From: Methanobacteriota archaeon
GTDB lineage: Archaea; Thermoplasmatota; Thermoplasmata; UBA10834
Reading direction: 5' to 3'
DNA length: 64,000 bases
Assembly (NCBI GenBank): GCA_020347565.1
Contig: CP070732.1
Span: 170,516 to 234,515 of the forward strand
A program made the translations under genes and the position numbers. The notes under the pieces are model-generated. The model ran no database searches. It saw only the letters and a program-made list of their open reading frames with translations, and was not told the origin of the DNA. Shown here piece by piece: positions 18,701-26,753 of the stretch. How positions within the stretch are numbered: position 1 is the stretch's first letter; every line of letters starts with the position of its first letter.

Positions 18701-19958
18701 CGAATCGGGCGGGCCGTTCACGGAACCTTATGTGGTCCAGGTGTACGGGAACGTCAGCGACCCGAACGGCGCCTGCGCTCCTTGCATGTTTGAAGTGCTT
18801 GTGAGCGACAACTACGCGCCTGAAGTGCGGACGCCCAATCCATACTGCGATTTCGTGTCGTTCCTTGAGGACGGCTACCTCAACAACTCCATGCACTTGG
18901 ACACGCTTTTCTTCGACTTCGACCATTCTGGCGAGGACCTGAGCTACACAGCGTCGGGCAACCTCAATGTCGTAGTGCAGATCTTCCCAGATTCCACGGT
19001 CAACTTCTCCGCCTTGGAGAACTGGTCCGGCAGCGAGATGATCGACTTCCGCGCCGTCGACCCGCTGGGAGCGTGGTGCTCGTGGCAGGTGACCGTGACC
19101 GTCATCGCCGTCAACGATGCCCCTGTCGCATATCCCATACCCGACTACTACATCCGCAGCGGAGAGGGCGGCACTCACATTGACATATCTGGGTACTTCA
19201 TCGACAGCGAGGCCGCGTTCTCCGGCCTCCTCATACATGCCTTCCCGGATCCGGAGGCGATAGTCGTTGGCAACTACCTCTATATCGACTTCCCTCAGGG
19301 CGCTCGGTCCATCAAGGTCACGCTGCGCGCGACCGACTCGGAAGGCGCAGAGTCCAACGCCGTGACTTTCACCGTGCATCTCGTGGAGAACTGGGCGGAC
19401 AAGATCGGCTGGCCGTGGACGTTCTTGATAACCATCATGGGCGCTGGGATAGGCGGATACCTCCTCGCGAGAAGGATTCCGAGACCGTTCGAGCTGGAGG
19501 ATCTGTTCCTCATCCACAACGACGGTCGCCTGATATCCCATGTGCTGAAGGGAGAGGAGCAGAACGGGATAGACAAGGACGTTGTGAGCGCCATGTTCAC
19601 TGCCGTCCAGGAGTTCGTCCGCGACTCGTTCCAGGCGGGCGAGGTAGGCCTGAAGAAGCTCGAAATCGGCGACGAGAACGTGATGATCGAGAAGGGGGAG
19701 TCCGTCTACCTGGCTCTCATCTACTCGGGATGGCCTCCGAAGGACGTGTTCCAGAGGCTCTCGATGCTGCTCAGCGATATCGAGGAACGGTACAGCAGCA
19801 GGGTCGAGCGCTGGAACGGCACGAAGAAGGCGCTGCCGGGCGTCGACGAGATGCTCCAGAACTACATGGCCCGAGCGTATGAGCCCGGCGCGTGGCAGCC
19901 CGAGGAAGAGGGCATAAAGGAAGAGGACTGGGTCGACATCATCAGCAAGGACAGCTAG
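15738..19958 (+). CDS. giant single-pass surface protein with cadherin/Ig-like domains and cytoplasmic roadblock-like domain
   Basis: The product (1406 residues) has a signal helix at about residues 20-45 (LPASVMVFLLVSSMMIVVEM). A long extracellular part follows: an N-terminal jelly-roll-like region and Ig-like folds to about 630, then repeated cadherin-like/VCBS-type modules with TVWITAVNDRP, TVIAVNDPPQF and TVIAVNDAP junctions to about 1215. The transmembrane helix is at about 1225-1245, ending in LLARR. The cytoplasmic part (about 1250-1355) has a β-β-α-β-β-α pattern (LEDLFLIHNDGRLISHV, a helix, LKKLEIGDENVMIE, ESVYLALIYSG, a helix) like roadblock/longin folds, then an acidic tail. The Ras-like GTPase gene is directly upstream. 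I infer a receptor that controls, or is read by, that GTPase. Confidence 0.8.
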   Translation: MTEGRKAVSRKSARKGARLPASVMVFLLVSSMMIVVEMPAAEVSAESVPSHERLFRMHVGEIGGASDYDWLNSSEPNENPTLDYDGDTFLGITIRKSLPSNRWQHFWVLYPELTSDVQILGNISTHVWAASRDNESTSMITVEFSDMNPADWDDPDAWVLIGSTTVPLAGPVYSSFKPYDIVVTGVDYVLPAGHQFVLTIMQEGAPATNDGLLVLYDDDYFDSYVLFDTPDFVSVDELTFTDTLGTVRTTFSDSEDIVITANVSNPYGVYEIMGSEVQIAYSGNSTVVLAFAQMQLIEEDASPNPSWRVYEYIVSGLPEAELTVTVRASDPQGSPSWLSGQIEIVTVDHFGLVVPTVVTVHEEFGITVRALNESGGVQTDWVGPVQLEAYLTDNSTPATGALGVASLMIDVVDSGEKMIFNQTLDYSEETIVIRASCGPNVGWSLPIEVRSGPAVTVNITSEDPPEVAAGWSVAMSVVGLDANGFVNSTWVPNWTVTGDIGTLIADGFTATLDAVFVGTGTVTCRNDATGAWDSLVVTVDPGLLTTIITNPDDSFMIREGQTTSLSATGYDLYGNEVDISSAIWSTNTSGMISGVGDTASYTAGFIPEVGVVQVSVGSVFATLWVCVDPPLQGPWLTPIPMQTKTEDSNWTFSLSTYWHHNEGTSGLRWFVEDVNTSLYLVVHDPTSEAIMRFLTQPDKSGTDQFKLWVRDESGYSDYEYVTVWITAVNDRPMFINEPPTELYVKFETPYSFDYSYYVKDVDTPKTDLRMVSSLPSNVYFDWLIGTFLFPEQDGHDSYFEIMTLTVTDAPEASSPSSADSDTLNIVVRVTDDTPPSLNQSLPEIVIEEGDENVFVFDLDDYFFDLDDDYLVYTRDFDNILISIDEETHEVYVSATTEWSGVTEGTFTAIDPTGALKTDTVRVTVIAVNDPPQFKSPGSVHVRYNHTSYLDASIYISDPDHALEELSVGFSTPYVTYTNGQLVFLFPPSESGGPFTEPYVVQVYGNVSDPNGACAPCMFEVLVSDNYAPEVRTPNPYCDFVSFLEDGYLNNSMHLDTLFFDFDHSGEDLSYTASGNLNVVVQIFPDSTVNFSALENWSGSEMIDFRAVDPLGAWCSWQVTVTVIAVNDAPVAYPIPDYYIRSGEGGTHIDISGYFIDSEAAFSGLLIHAFPDPEAIVVGNYLYIDFPQGARSIKVTLRATDSEGAESNAVTFTVHLVENWADKIGWPWTFLITIMGAGIGGYLLARRIPRPFELEDLFLIHNDGRLISHVLKGEEQNGIDKDVVSAMFTAVQEFVRDSFQAGEVGLKKLEIGDENVMIEKGESVYLALIYSGWPPKDVFQRLSMLLSDIEERYSSRVERWNGTKKALPGVDEMLQNYMARAYEPGAWQPEEEGIKEEDWVDIISKDS

Positions 19959-21658
19959 AACGGCCTGGCCTGCGAGACGAGCCTAGTTAGGAACCGAAGC
20001 AAAGTCTCCTCCGGCTCTGGAAGGTCGACCCCGAACTCCTTCTTGAGCCTCAGGGCCTCGACCCTCCTCATGAAGTGCACGGGAAGGCTGCCCGCATTCA
20101 GCAGCGAGTCGTGGAATTCCTTCACCCGGAAGTGCGATCCGAGTGCCCGCTCCACGTCCTCGCGCAGCTGGAGCACCCTCAGCATGCCGATGAAGTATGA
20201 GAGGTAGGTCGTTATACTATACGTATATCCAATAGCCTCGTCCAGCGCAGCGTGCTCGTCCATGCCCGTCTCTTCCGTCAGAAGCGCCGCGACATCCTTC
20301 GGCGTCATGGTCCCCTTCGCGAGGCTCACGTCCGCCCTCACCCTTGCGATCCTGAATACGAGGTCGTTGAGCTGAGCGAGCTTGAGCAAGGGAGCGCTCC
20401 CGAATCCTTCCGCTGACATCATCTTCTCGCAGTAGAGGGCCCATCCTTCGACGAAGCAGGGTGCGGCCGAGAGGGACCGTATGTGGGAAGGGTTCTGATT
20501 CGCGCATATGCCCTGAAGGTGGTGCCCAGGATAGCTCTCGTGGACAGCAGTGTTCACGATGGCCGCGTGACAGTGTTCTCTCATGAGGCCCGGGTTTGAT
20601 TCGTCGTGCGTGACGAGGAAGAAACCTGTCATGTCCGGCGTGTACTTCCCCGGCTCGTACTGGGCCGCCAACGGTGCGAGGTGTCTCATGAACCGCGGCG
20701 TCTCGATCACCAGGAGCTTCTCGCTCTCTGGTATGGATACGAGACCCCTCGCCCTCGCGAATTCCCGGGCGTCCAGTATCGCCTGCCTGTACGATTTCAG
20801 GGTCTCCGGGAACGTGCTCGGCCTGTCGTCCTTCATCATCTTCACGGCCTCTGTGAACTCTCCGGATGGGGCTATGGCCTTCGCCAGCTCCGTCCTCTGC
20901 CTGTTCGCAGCCTCGAGGCCGACCTCCGCAATCCTCAGAGCCTCGTCGGCCGTGACGTCGAGTCCCTTCAGGTGCAGGTAATCGTCGAAGTCCTCCGGCG
21001 TGATCGCGTTCTCCGGTGCCGCGTTGGGCAGCACTTCATCCCTGAGCCACTCCTCGTGGGATACCACGGCTTCGAGGCATTCCTCGACGGCACTGCTCAG
21101 CCTCATTATGTGCTCATCGCTCTCAAGCTTCGACCTGCCCGTCTGGAGCACGGTCTCGAGAAAGACGGGGAGCTCTTCGCCCGTCCGCAGGGCAAACTCG
21201 TTCCAGGCCTGGCAGGGCCTCGTGAGGACGGTCTTCGCCCTATCCAGGAACTCCGGCGTCCTCTCAAGCCTGGCCGTGATGGCTTCCATCCTCTCCTCGA
21301 ACGGTGGGTGGTCTCTGACCAGTAGGAAGAAGAGCGAGCGGCCAATCTCCTCCTCAGCGATCGACATCTGCTCGTGGATCCTCAGCCTTGTGATCTCGAA
21401 TTTGCGGAGCCTGAAGAGGTAGATCGCGAGGTCCCGGTCGATGACCTGCTCCGCCGAGAGCCCTTCCTCTGCGAATCCCCCGAGTGAGACCATGAACTCC
21501 GAGAGACGCGCCGATTGATGGTCGAACGCCTCCTTCCTTGGGTCCATCATCAGGTGGTCGTGCTTTCTCCAGCCCAACTGCGTGGAGTACGAGGGGTCCC
21601 AGCTGAGGATCTCGTCGGTGATAGACCTGCAAAGGTCTTCGAAATCCCTGCCGCCCAT
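19955..21658 (-). CDS. DUF885 family predicted metallopeptidase
   Basis: The product (567 residues) has the size and marker motif of DUF885, VHESYPGHHLQG, in which HE and HH resemble a zinc site, and a later CFVEGWALYCEKM segment. Family members are predicted secreted or cytosolic peptidases. No signal peptide is seen, so this one is probably cytosolic. Its stop overlaps the last codon of the convergent receptor gene by 4 bases. The start ATG at 21658 matches the natural domain start (FEDLCRSITDEILSW). It adds to the peptide-degrading set of the window. Confidence 0.82.
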   Translation of the reverse strand: MGGRDFEDLCRSITDEILSWDPSYSTQLGWRKHDHLMMDPRKEAFDHQSARLSEFMVSLGGFAEEGLSAEQVIDRDLAIYLFRLRKFEITRLRIHEQMSIAEEEIGRSLFFLLVRDHPPFEERMEAITARLERTPEFLDRAKTVLTRPCQAWNEFALRTGEELPVFLETVLQTGRSKLESDEHIMRLSSAVEECLEAVVSHEEWLRDEVLPNAAPENAITPEDFDDYLHLKGLDVTADEALRIAEVGLEAANRQRTELAKAIAPSGEFTEAVKMMKDDRPSTFPETLKSYRQAILDAREFARARGLVSIPESEKLLVIETPRFMRHLAPLAAQYEPGKYTPDMTGFFLVTHDESNPGLMREHCHAAIVNTAVHESYPGHHLQGICANQNPSHIRSLSAAPCFVEGWALYCEKMMSAEGFGSAPLLKLAQLNDLVFRIARVRADVSLAKGTMTPKDVAALLTEETGMDEHAALDEAIGYTYSITTYLSYFIGMLRVLQLREDVERALGSHFRVKEFHDSLLNAGSLPVHFMRRVEALRLKKEFGVDLPEPEETLLRFLTRLVSQARPF

Positions 21659-21808
21659 GCTGACGAGCCATATACCCTCGAGGGATTTAAGCTTACTAAT
21701 AACGCTGTGTTGCCGGTGACGGGATCTGCCTCACGTGGGGCAGTCCGGCTATGCGCCGCCGCGGGCGGAAATCGGCGGGAATCGTATCTATTAACATTCT
21801 CGCAAAGG

Positions 21809-21816
21809 CTTATACC
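21809..21816 (+). promoter_or_regulatory. TATA box of the amino acid permease gene
   Basis: CTTATACC lies 29-36 bases before the ATG at 21845, so the transcript should begin only a few bases upstream of the start codon (near-leaderless). This argues against the longer upstream frame. Confidence 0.55.
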
Positions 21817-21844
21817 CTCAACCCCTAATCACATTCACCCAGAC

Positions 21845-24133
21845 ATGTCCGACACGGGCAATCAGCCTGTCAGAGTCACTCTCAGACGCGATCTGGGCCT
21901 TTTTGACGTGACGATGATCGGTGTAGGGGCGATGATAGGCACGAGCATCTTCGTGCTCATAGGGGTCACCATCGACGAAGTTGGCCCCGCCATCCTTCTC
22001 GTGTTCGTCCTGAACGTAATAGTCACGTCGTTCACTGCGGGCGTCTACGCAGAGCTGGGCTCGACCTTCCCGGAGGCCGGTGGTGGATACCTATGGGCCA
22101 AGCGAGCGCTGAAACATCCAGGCGCGTTCCTGACGGGTTGGATGACGTGGTTCGCCCACACCGTGGCCTGCAGCTACTACGGGCTCGGGTTCGGATACGC
22201 TATGGTCGCCTTCTCCCACTCGTTCGGCATAGACTTCCTCGGACTCACGGACGACACCATCGTCAAGCTGTTTGCAATACTCGCGATCATGTTCTTCGTG
22301 TTCGTCAACTATTCCGGCGTCGGGGCGACCGGGAGAACGGGAGACCTCATTACGCTCATCCAGATACTGATCCTTTCGTTCTTCGTGGCGTTCATGGTCA
22401 TGTACGCCTTGGACATGAAGGGCATACACATGATGGACGATTTCGACCCGTTCTTCCCGGAGGGCACGAACACGGGGAAGATACTGATGATGATGGGCTT
22501 CACTTTCATCGCGTTCGAGGGCTACGACATCATCGTGCAGTGCGGGGAGGAGGTCAAGAACCCGAAGAAGAACATACCTCGCGCCATCTTCATCTCAGTA
22601 GCCGTCGTGGCGGTCCTGTACCTGAGCGTGGCGTTCGCCTGTCTCGCGAACCCCGACGCGGACTGGAGATGGGTGGGCTCCGAGGGGGAGAACGCCGTCA
22701 TCTCGTCCGCAAGGATGGTTATACCAGTGGTGGGCGCTCCGTTGGTGATCTTCGGCTCGCTGCTGTCCGCCATGGCCGCCCTCAACGCCACGGTCTTCTC
22801 TTCGTCGAGGATAAGCTTCGCCATGGGCAGAGACAGGTCGCTTCCAAGGCTGTTCGGCACTATCCACAAAACCCGGAGCACGCCCCACTACTCGATCATG
22901 TTCACGGCCGCTATCATGCTCTTCATGGCGATGTTCTTCCCGCTGGAAACGGTCGTCGCCGCCACGTCGATAATGTTCCTGCTGCTCTTCTCGGCAGCGA
23001 ACATCGCATCCATAAAGCTCAGGCGCAGGCTGACGGAGATCGACATAGGCTTCAAGACGCCGTTCTTCCCGTTGTTCCCGGTCGTCGGCATCTTGTCGAC
23101 TATAGGCATCGCGGCGTATCTGTGGTTGCTCATACCAGAGGCTTGGTACATAGCGTCCGTATGGATTGCCGTAGGGCTCGCTCTCTCCGTCTTTGCGAGG
23201 CCGAAGGAGGAGCCGCAGTCGATAGTGGAGGCGAGGAGGGTCAAACAGATGCCTTTCCCGAGGGACCAGGCTCAGAGGTACCGTGTGTTCCTTGCGCTCG
23301 AGGATCTCGGAGACCTCCGCCTTCTGAATTTCGCTGGGATACTTGCCAGGTACTTCAAGGGCGACCTGACGGTGAACAAGATAGTCGAGGTCCCGAGGGC
23401 GGTGCCGCTCGAGGCTATATCCAGGGACTACGTCAAGGAGATGGCGGAGGGGCTCGGAAAGGCCGTCAAGGTGACGCCGTCCACCGTCCGCGTCAGGCCA
23501 GCGGTGTCCGTGTCGTACGATGTCGCGGGAGCGATACTCGACCAGACGAGGCATGAGTCGGCGAACCTGCTCGTGCTCGGGTGGAAGGGCACGAGGAAGA
23601 GGGGGCGGACCATCCTGGGCAGGAACCTCGATGTCATGGTCCGGAGGGCGCCCTGCGATATCGCGATCATCAAGACGAGGAGGATGAGCAAGAACCCAGA
23701 GCGCATACTGCTCGTTTCAGGCGGTTACTTTGAGACTCGGAAGGCTCTGCTGCTGGCGTTGCCCATAGCCAAGGAGTACGCCGCGGACGTCGACGTCCTC
23801 GCGGTGGTGACGGACGACAGGCAACTCGAGCTCATCAGGGGCAACGCCGAGAGGCTGAAGAAGATGTGCGACAGGGTCCATGTTCCAGCCACAATCAAGA
23901 CGGTGCGGTCGAAGTCGCTGGTGGACGCGGTCGTCGCCGAGTCGATGGAGTGCGACCTGCTCGTCTTGGGCGCGGGACCTCAGAGGACGCTGGAGAGGAC
24001 CCTGTTCGGAGCCGTCTACGACAGGATAATCCGGTCCGTGGACGTGCCGGTGCTGCTTCTTCGGACTCCCAGCACGGAGAAGAGCGCCGAGCACCAGCAT
24101 TTGCCTGCGTCGCGGAGGCACCGGCATCAGTGA
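21845..24133 (+). CDS. APC-family amino acid permease with two C-terminal USP-like domains
   Basis: The product (762 residues) begins with an APC fold of 12 membrane helices (about residues 15-455). Its first helix carries the substrate-backbone motif GVGAMIGTSIFV. The C-terminal part holds two tandem universal-stress-protein-like domains: about 475-615, ending LVLGWKGTRKRGRTILGR, and about 620-745, ending LLVLGAGPQRTLERTLFG. Both have the G-x(9)-G-S/T nucleotide-loop spacing in altered form. It probably imports amino acids or polyamines, with the USP pair sensing nucleotide or energy state on the cytoplasmic side. It stands alone on its strand. Confidence 0.85.
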   Translation: MSDTGNQPVRVTLRRDLGLFDVTMIGVGAMIGTSIFVLIGVTIDEVGPAILLVFVLNVIVTSFTAGVYAELGSTFPEAGGGYLWAKRALKHPGAFLTGWMTWFAHTVACSYYGLGFGYAMVAFSHSFGIDFLGLTDDTIVKLFAILAIMFFVFVNYSGVGATGRTGDLITLIQILILSFFVAFMVMYALDMKGIHMMDDFDPFFPEGTNTGKILMMMGFTFIAFEGYDIIVQCGEEVKNPKKNIPRAIFISVAVVAVLYLSVAFACLANPDADWRWVGSEGENAVISSARMVIPVVGAPLVIFGSLLSAMAALNATVFSSSRISFAMGRDRSLPRLFGTIHKTRSTPHYSIMFTAAIMLFMAMFFPLETVVAATSIMFLLLFSAANIASIKLRRRLTEIDIGFKTPFFPLFPVVGILSTIGIAAYLWLLIPEAWYIASVWIAVGLALSVFARPKEEPQSIVEARRVKQMPFPRDQAQRYRVFLALEDLGDLRLLNFAGILARYFKGDLTVNKIVEVPRAVPLEAISRDYVKEMAEGLGKAVKVTPSTVRVRPAVSVSYDVAGAILDQTRHESANLLVLGWKGTRKRGRTILGRNLDVMVRRAPCDIAIIKTRRMSKNPERILLVSGGYFETRKALLLALPIAKEYAADVDVLAVVTDDRQLELIRGNAERLKKMCDRVHVPATIKTVRSKSLVDAVVAESMECDLLVLGAGPQRTLERTLFGAVYDRIIRSVDVPVLLLRTPSTEKSAEHQHLPASRRHRHQ

Positions 24134-24136
24134 CCG

Positions 24137-24583
24137 TCAGGTGATGCCTGCGCCGAACAGCTCGGCGAGCGCCTTCCTGGCGGTCTTCGTCAAGTCCAGC
24201 TCCTTCGCCTCATCGTACGTGACCCACTTGAGCTCCAAGACCTCCTCGTTCTGCGTCTCCTCCCCGCCAACAGGTCTGGCAAGGAAGTCCACGAGCACGT
24301 AGTGATATCTTGCCCTTCCCTCATCGTCGAGGTCGATCATGTCAAACGCGTTGATGAGTTCCAGCACCTGAACCTTCAGCCCCGTCTCCTCTTCGCATTC
24401 GCGCGCACCCGCCGCCGCCAGGGTCTCCCCGGTCTCCACCAGGCCTCCAGGTATGCTCCACTTGCCCGCGGCAGGCTCGAAGGCCCTCTTGACCAGCAGT
24501 ATGCGCCCTTCCCTGATCAAGACGATCCCGACGCCGACCAGCGGCCGCTCCGGATACTCCCTTCCGTCCGCTTCGTCCGACAT
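24137..24583 (-). CDS. Nudix hydrolase
   Basis: The product (148 residues) has the full Nudix box, starting GGLVETGETLAAAG and ending RECEEETGL, at about residues 45-67, inside a typical α/β/α fold. The N-terminal strand GVGIVLIREGRILLVKR resembles ADP-ribose pyrophosphatase and MutT-like members. It would hydrolyse a nucleoside diphosphate linked to another group; the substrate is not readable. Its start lies 2 bases after the stop of the M28 peptidase on the same strand, so the two are probably cotranscribed. Confidence 0.88.
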   Translation of the reverse strand: MSDEADGREYPERPLVGVGIVLIREGRILLVKRAFEPAAGKWSIPGGLVETGETLAAAGARECEEETGLKVQVLELINAFDMIDLDDEGRARYHYVLVDFLARPVGGEETQNEEVLELKWVTYDEAKELDLTKTARKALAELFGAGIT

Positions 24584-24585
24584 GG

Positions 24586-25668
24586 TCAGCTCACACCTCT
24601 CCTGCGTCTGAGACGGATGGCGATGGCCGACGCGACAACGACCATCACTATCGATGCGAACACGATGGCAGCTACGTTCGACTTGGCGTATGAATCCTCT
24701 CCCTGGCTCGTGAGGTCCAATAGCGCCCCGAGCAGCATCTTCGACACGGCAGCCATCTGCCCCACTGACAGCTCTGCCGCCGTGTCGTCTGATGTGTGGT
24801 AGTATGGGTTGACCGGGTTTAATGTCTCGGCTTCGATCTCCTCTATGATTAGGACGCTCAGGTATCCGTTGTCCCAGAACGAACGGTGGTCGCTGAATCG
24901 AATGAGCGGATTCATCACGAACCGGAGGTCGAGGTCTATGTCGTATGTTGCGGTCGCGTTCGCAAGGGAGGAATAGAGCTGGTCGGAGCTGCCGTCGCTT
25001 ACGACCGTTGCGACTTCGTCGCTCTCGACAGAAAAGCCTATCATGTCCATGATGAACGCTCCGCTGATGTTCACGCCCTCGCGCGACAGCACATCAGCGA
25101 AGTACGCGCTTCCGGCAGTGCCTCCCGAGGCGTCGAAGCCCAGTTCCTCCGCGCCGAAGGCGACGAAGGTGACGGGGGCCGCGAAATCGCTCTCCTCTGC
25201 GAGGACCCGCGCTATCTCGAGCATGGCACCCACGCCGGATGCGTTGTCGTCCGCCCCTGGCGCCGTGTAGTTCTCCGCCTCAGATTGGTTCGTGGCAAAC
25301 CTGTTCTCAGAGTCGTAGTGAGCGCCGATGACGAAGGCCTCAAGGCCATCCGCGTCTTGGTTCAGCGTACCCACGACGTTGACTGAGGCGACGTCTCCCA
25401 CCATGAACTCCTGGAACGTGGTTGAGATGCCGAGCGATCCCATCCTGTCGAATACGTACTCCGCTGCCTCCAGCGCGGCCTCTGTGTGGAAGTCCCTCGT
25501 ACCGAATGCCTGAAGGTCTTCCACCGTCGACATGATCTCCGCCCCGGAGACGCTTTGCACGACGCCCTCTCTCCAATCCTCCGCCGTCTCGTCGGAACCC
25601 GGCGTGTGGACGAAAGCCTGTGCAACCAATAGCATCGCGAAGAACATCGAAACGGCTATTGCCCTCAT
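24586..25668 (-). CDS. secreted, membrane-anchored M28 aminopeptidase
   Basis: The product (360 residues) has an N-terminal signal peptide (MRAIAVSMFFAMLLVAQAF) and a C-terminal transmembrane helix (VAAIVFASIVMVVVASAIA) ending in RLRRRR. Between them is a zinc peptidase of family M28. Metal and catalytic residues sit in GAHYDSEN, PGADDNASG, FGAEELGF, MDMIG and YYHTSDDT. It should face the outside and remove N-terminal residues from extracellular peptides, feeding amino acid and peptide importers. The Nudix gene follows with a 2-base gap. Confidence 0.88.
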   Translation of the reverse strand: MRAIAVSMFFAMLLVAQAFVHTPGSDETAEDWREGVVQSVSGAEIMSTVEDLQAFGTRDFHTEAALEAAEYVFDRMGSLGISTTFQEFMVGDVASVNVVGTLNQDADGLEAFVIGAHYDSENRFATNQSEAENYTAPGADDNASGVGAMLEIARVLAEESDFAAPVTFVAFGAEELGFDASGGTAGSAYFADVLSREGVNISGAFIMDMIGFSVESDEVATVVSDGSSDQLYSSLANATATYDIDLDLRFVMNPLIRFSDHRSFWDNGYLSVLIIEEIEAETLNPVNPYYHTSDDTAAELSVGQMAAVSKMLLGALLDLTSQGEDSYAKSNVAAIVFASIVMVVVASAIAIRLRRRRGVS

Positions 25669-25783
25669 CGAATCCCCTCAGCCATCTTCGTTCGAGCCTC
25701 GCCGAGTCGTCGCCCCAGCCGCCGAAGCTACGTCACGAGTTGAGACTGACAACGATATTAATAGGTATGGTCGATTCAGGAGG

Positions 25784-26536
25784 GTGGACCTCGACGAGAC
25801 CTTTCGGACGGTTGGCTCCAAGGTTTCCACTGGGCGCGTTTCCGCGTCGTACCACCCGTATAGGGAGCTGAGACATACCTGGCGCCATGCGGACGGTGTC
25901 TTAGCCTTCAGGATCAGCGATTACATGCGGGGTTCGTCGCAGCCGGTCATGGAGTCTCTCGCTTGGTATCTCCTGTGCAGGGCCAGGGGCGCGGACTGTC
26001 CGAAGGGGATGGAGGAGCGATATCTGCGTCACGTGCGGACACGGGAGTTCTGGTCGAACAGGCGCGATCAGTACCTCGGCAGGGCGAAGAATCTCGCGTT
26101 CCGGGCGATGGGCAACGAGCGGGACCTCGGAGCCGCGTTCGACCACGTGAACAAGCACTACTTCGACGGGTCGGTCGAAAGGCCCGAACTTGCCTGGGCG
26201 AGCGGGTCGCCCAGGACCCGAGTCGGTTTCTTCCACGTCCCCCTGGGCGTCCGTGCCGTGAACAGAGCGCTCGATTCGGCACGCGTCCCGAGGTACGTGC
26301 TCGAGTTCGTCGTCTATCACGAGCTGCTCCACAGCCTTCTCGACGTCGAAGACGGGGTGTCGAGGCGCGTCCGTCACACCCCCGAGTTCAGGCGCAGGGA
26401 GAAGGTGTTCGAGAGGTACGACGACGCCCGGAAATGGCTGACGAGGATAGCCCGCAGGCAGAGAAGCGAAGGGGGTTGTCCCCCAGGTGTAACAGCGCGA
26501 TTCACGGCTTGCGTCGACGCAGTCTCGTCGCCCTGA
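25784..26536 (+). CDS. SprT-like zinc metalloprotease-fold protein
   Basis: The product (250 residues) carries VVYHELLHSLLDV at about residues 168-180 and HTPEFRRREKVFERY some 15 residues later. These resemble the HExxH and third-ligand motifs of SprT/YgjP-like proteins. The N-terminal half is basic and unassigned. The start is uncertain: GTG 25784 lies about 25 bases after the box ATATTAAT (25755-25762), which fits a leaderless transcript, and no in-frame ATG is nearby. SprT-like proteins often cut DNA-protein crosslinks, but the role here is unknown. Confidence 0.6.
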   Translation: MDLDETFRTVGSKVSTGRVSASYHPYRELRHTWRHADGVLAFRISDYMRGSSQPVMESLAWYLLCRARGADCPKGMEERYLRHVRTREFWSNRRDQYLGRAKNLAFRAMGNERDLGAAFDHVNKHYFDGSVERPELAWASGSPRTRVGFFHVPLGVRAVNRALDSARVPRYVLEFVVYHELLHSLLDVEDGVSRRVRHTPEFRRREKVFERYDDARKWLTRIARRQRSEGGCPPGVTARFTACVDAVSSP

Positions 26537-26723
26537 CCCTCCTGGGGGTTGTTGTGCGCTGACTTGTCCCCTGCACACGTCTCGATGGCGCACCGGGATT
26601 CACAGGGGGGCCCATGCAACGCACGACAGCCGTCGGGGTGCGCCGCAGGGGCGCCTCCGATGGCCGGATGAGTCAACGTCGCCCGTTGCTTATAGTGTTT
26701 TCCGACGGGCGACGGTGTAATGG
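26537..26723. other. intergenic stretch without a supported gene
   Basis: No frame here has protein-like composition. The sequence TTATAGTGT occurs at 26690-26698 and again at 26726-26734 in the promoter of the next gene, 36 bases apart, which may be a regulator site pair. Confidence 0.4.
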
Positions 26724-26749
26724 TTTTATAGTGTGAAGCCATTATAAAA
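26724..26749 (+). promoter_or_regulatory. inverted-repeat promoter of the DUF72 gene
   Basis: TTTTATAGTG and CATTATAAAA are 10-base arms that pair except for one G/T, around the spacer TGAAGC. The left arm contains the TATA element, and transcription would begin at or next to the ATG at 26754, so the mRNA is likely leaderless. Arm and spacer lengths equal those of the palindrome at 1692-1717. Confidence 0.5.
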
Positions 26750-26753
26750 ATTG

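Noticed and set aside
18678-19541. 287-codon antisense frame in the surface receptor gene
   Set aside because: The sense frame has domains, a membrane helix and a promoter; the antisense product is low-complexity.
22595-23554. 319-codon frame antisense to the amino acid permease
   Set aside because: It lies fully opposite a well-supported gene, is arginine/histidine rich and has no family motif; long shadows are common in GC-rich DNA.
25532-25783. Upstream extension of the SprT-like gene
   Set aside because: It runs antisense through the start of the M28 peptidase and across the likely promoter box.
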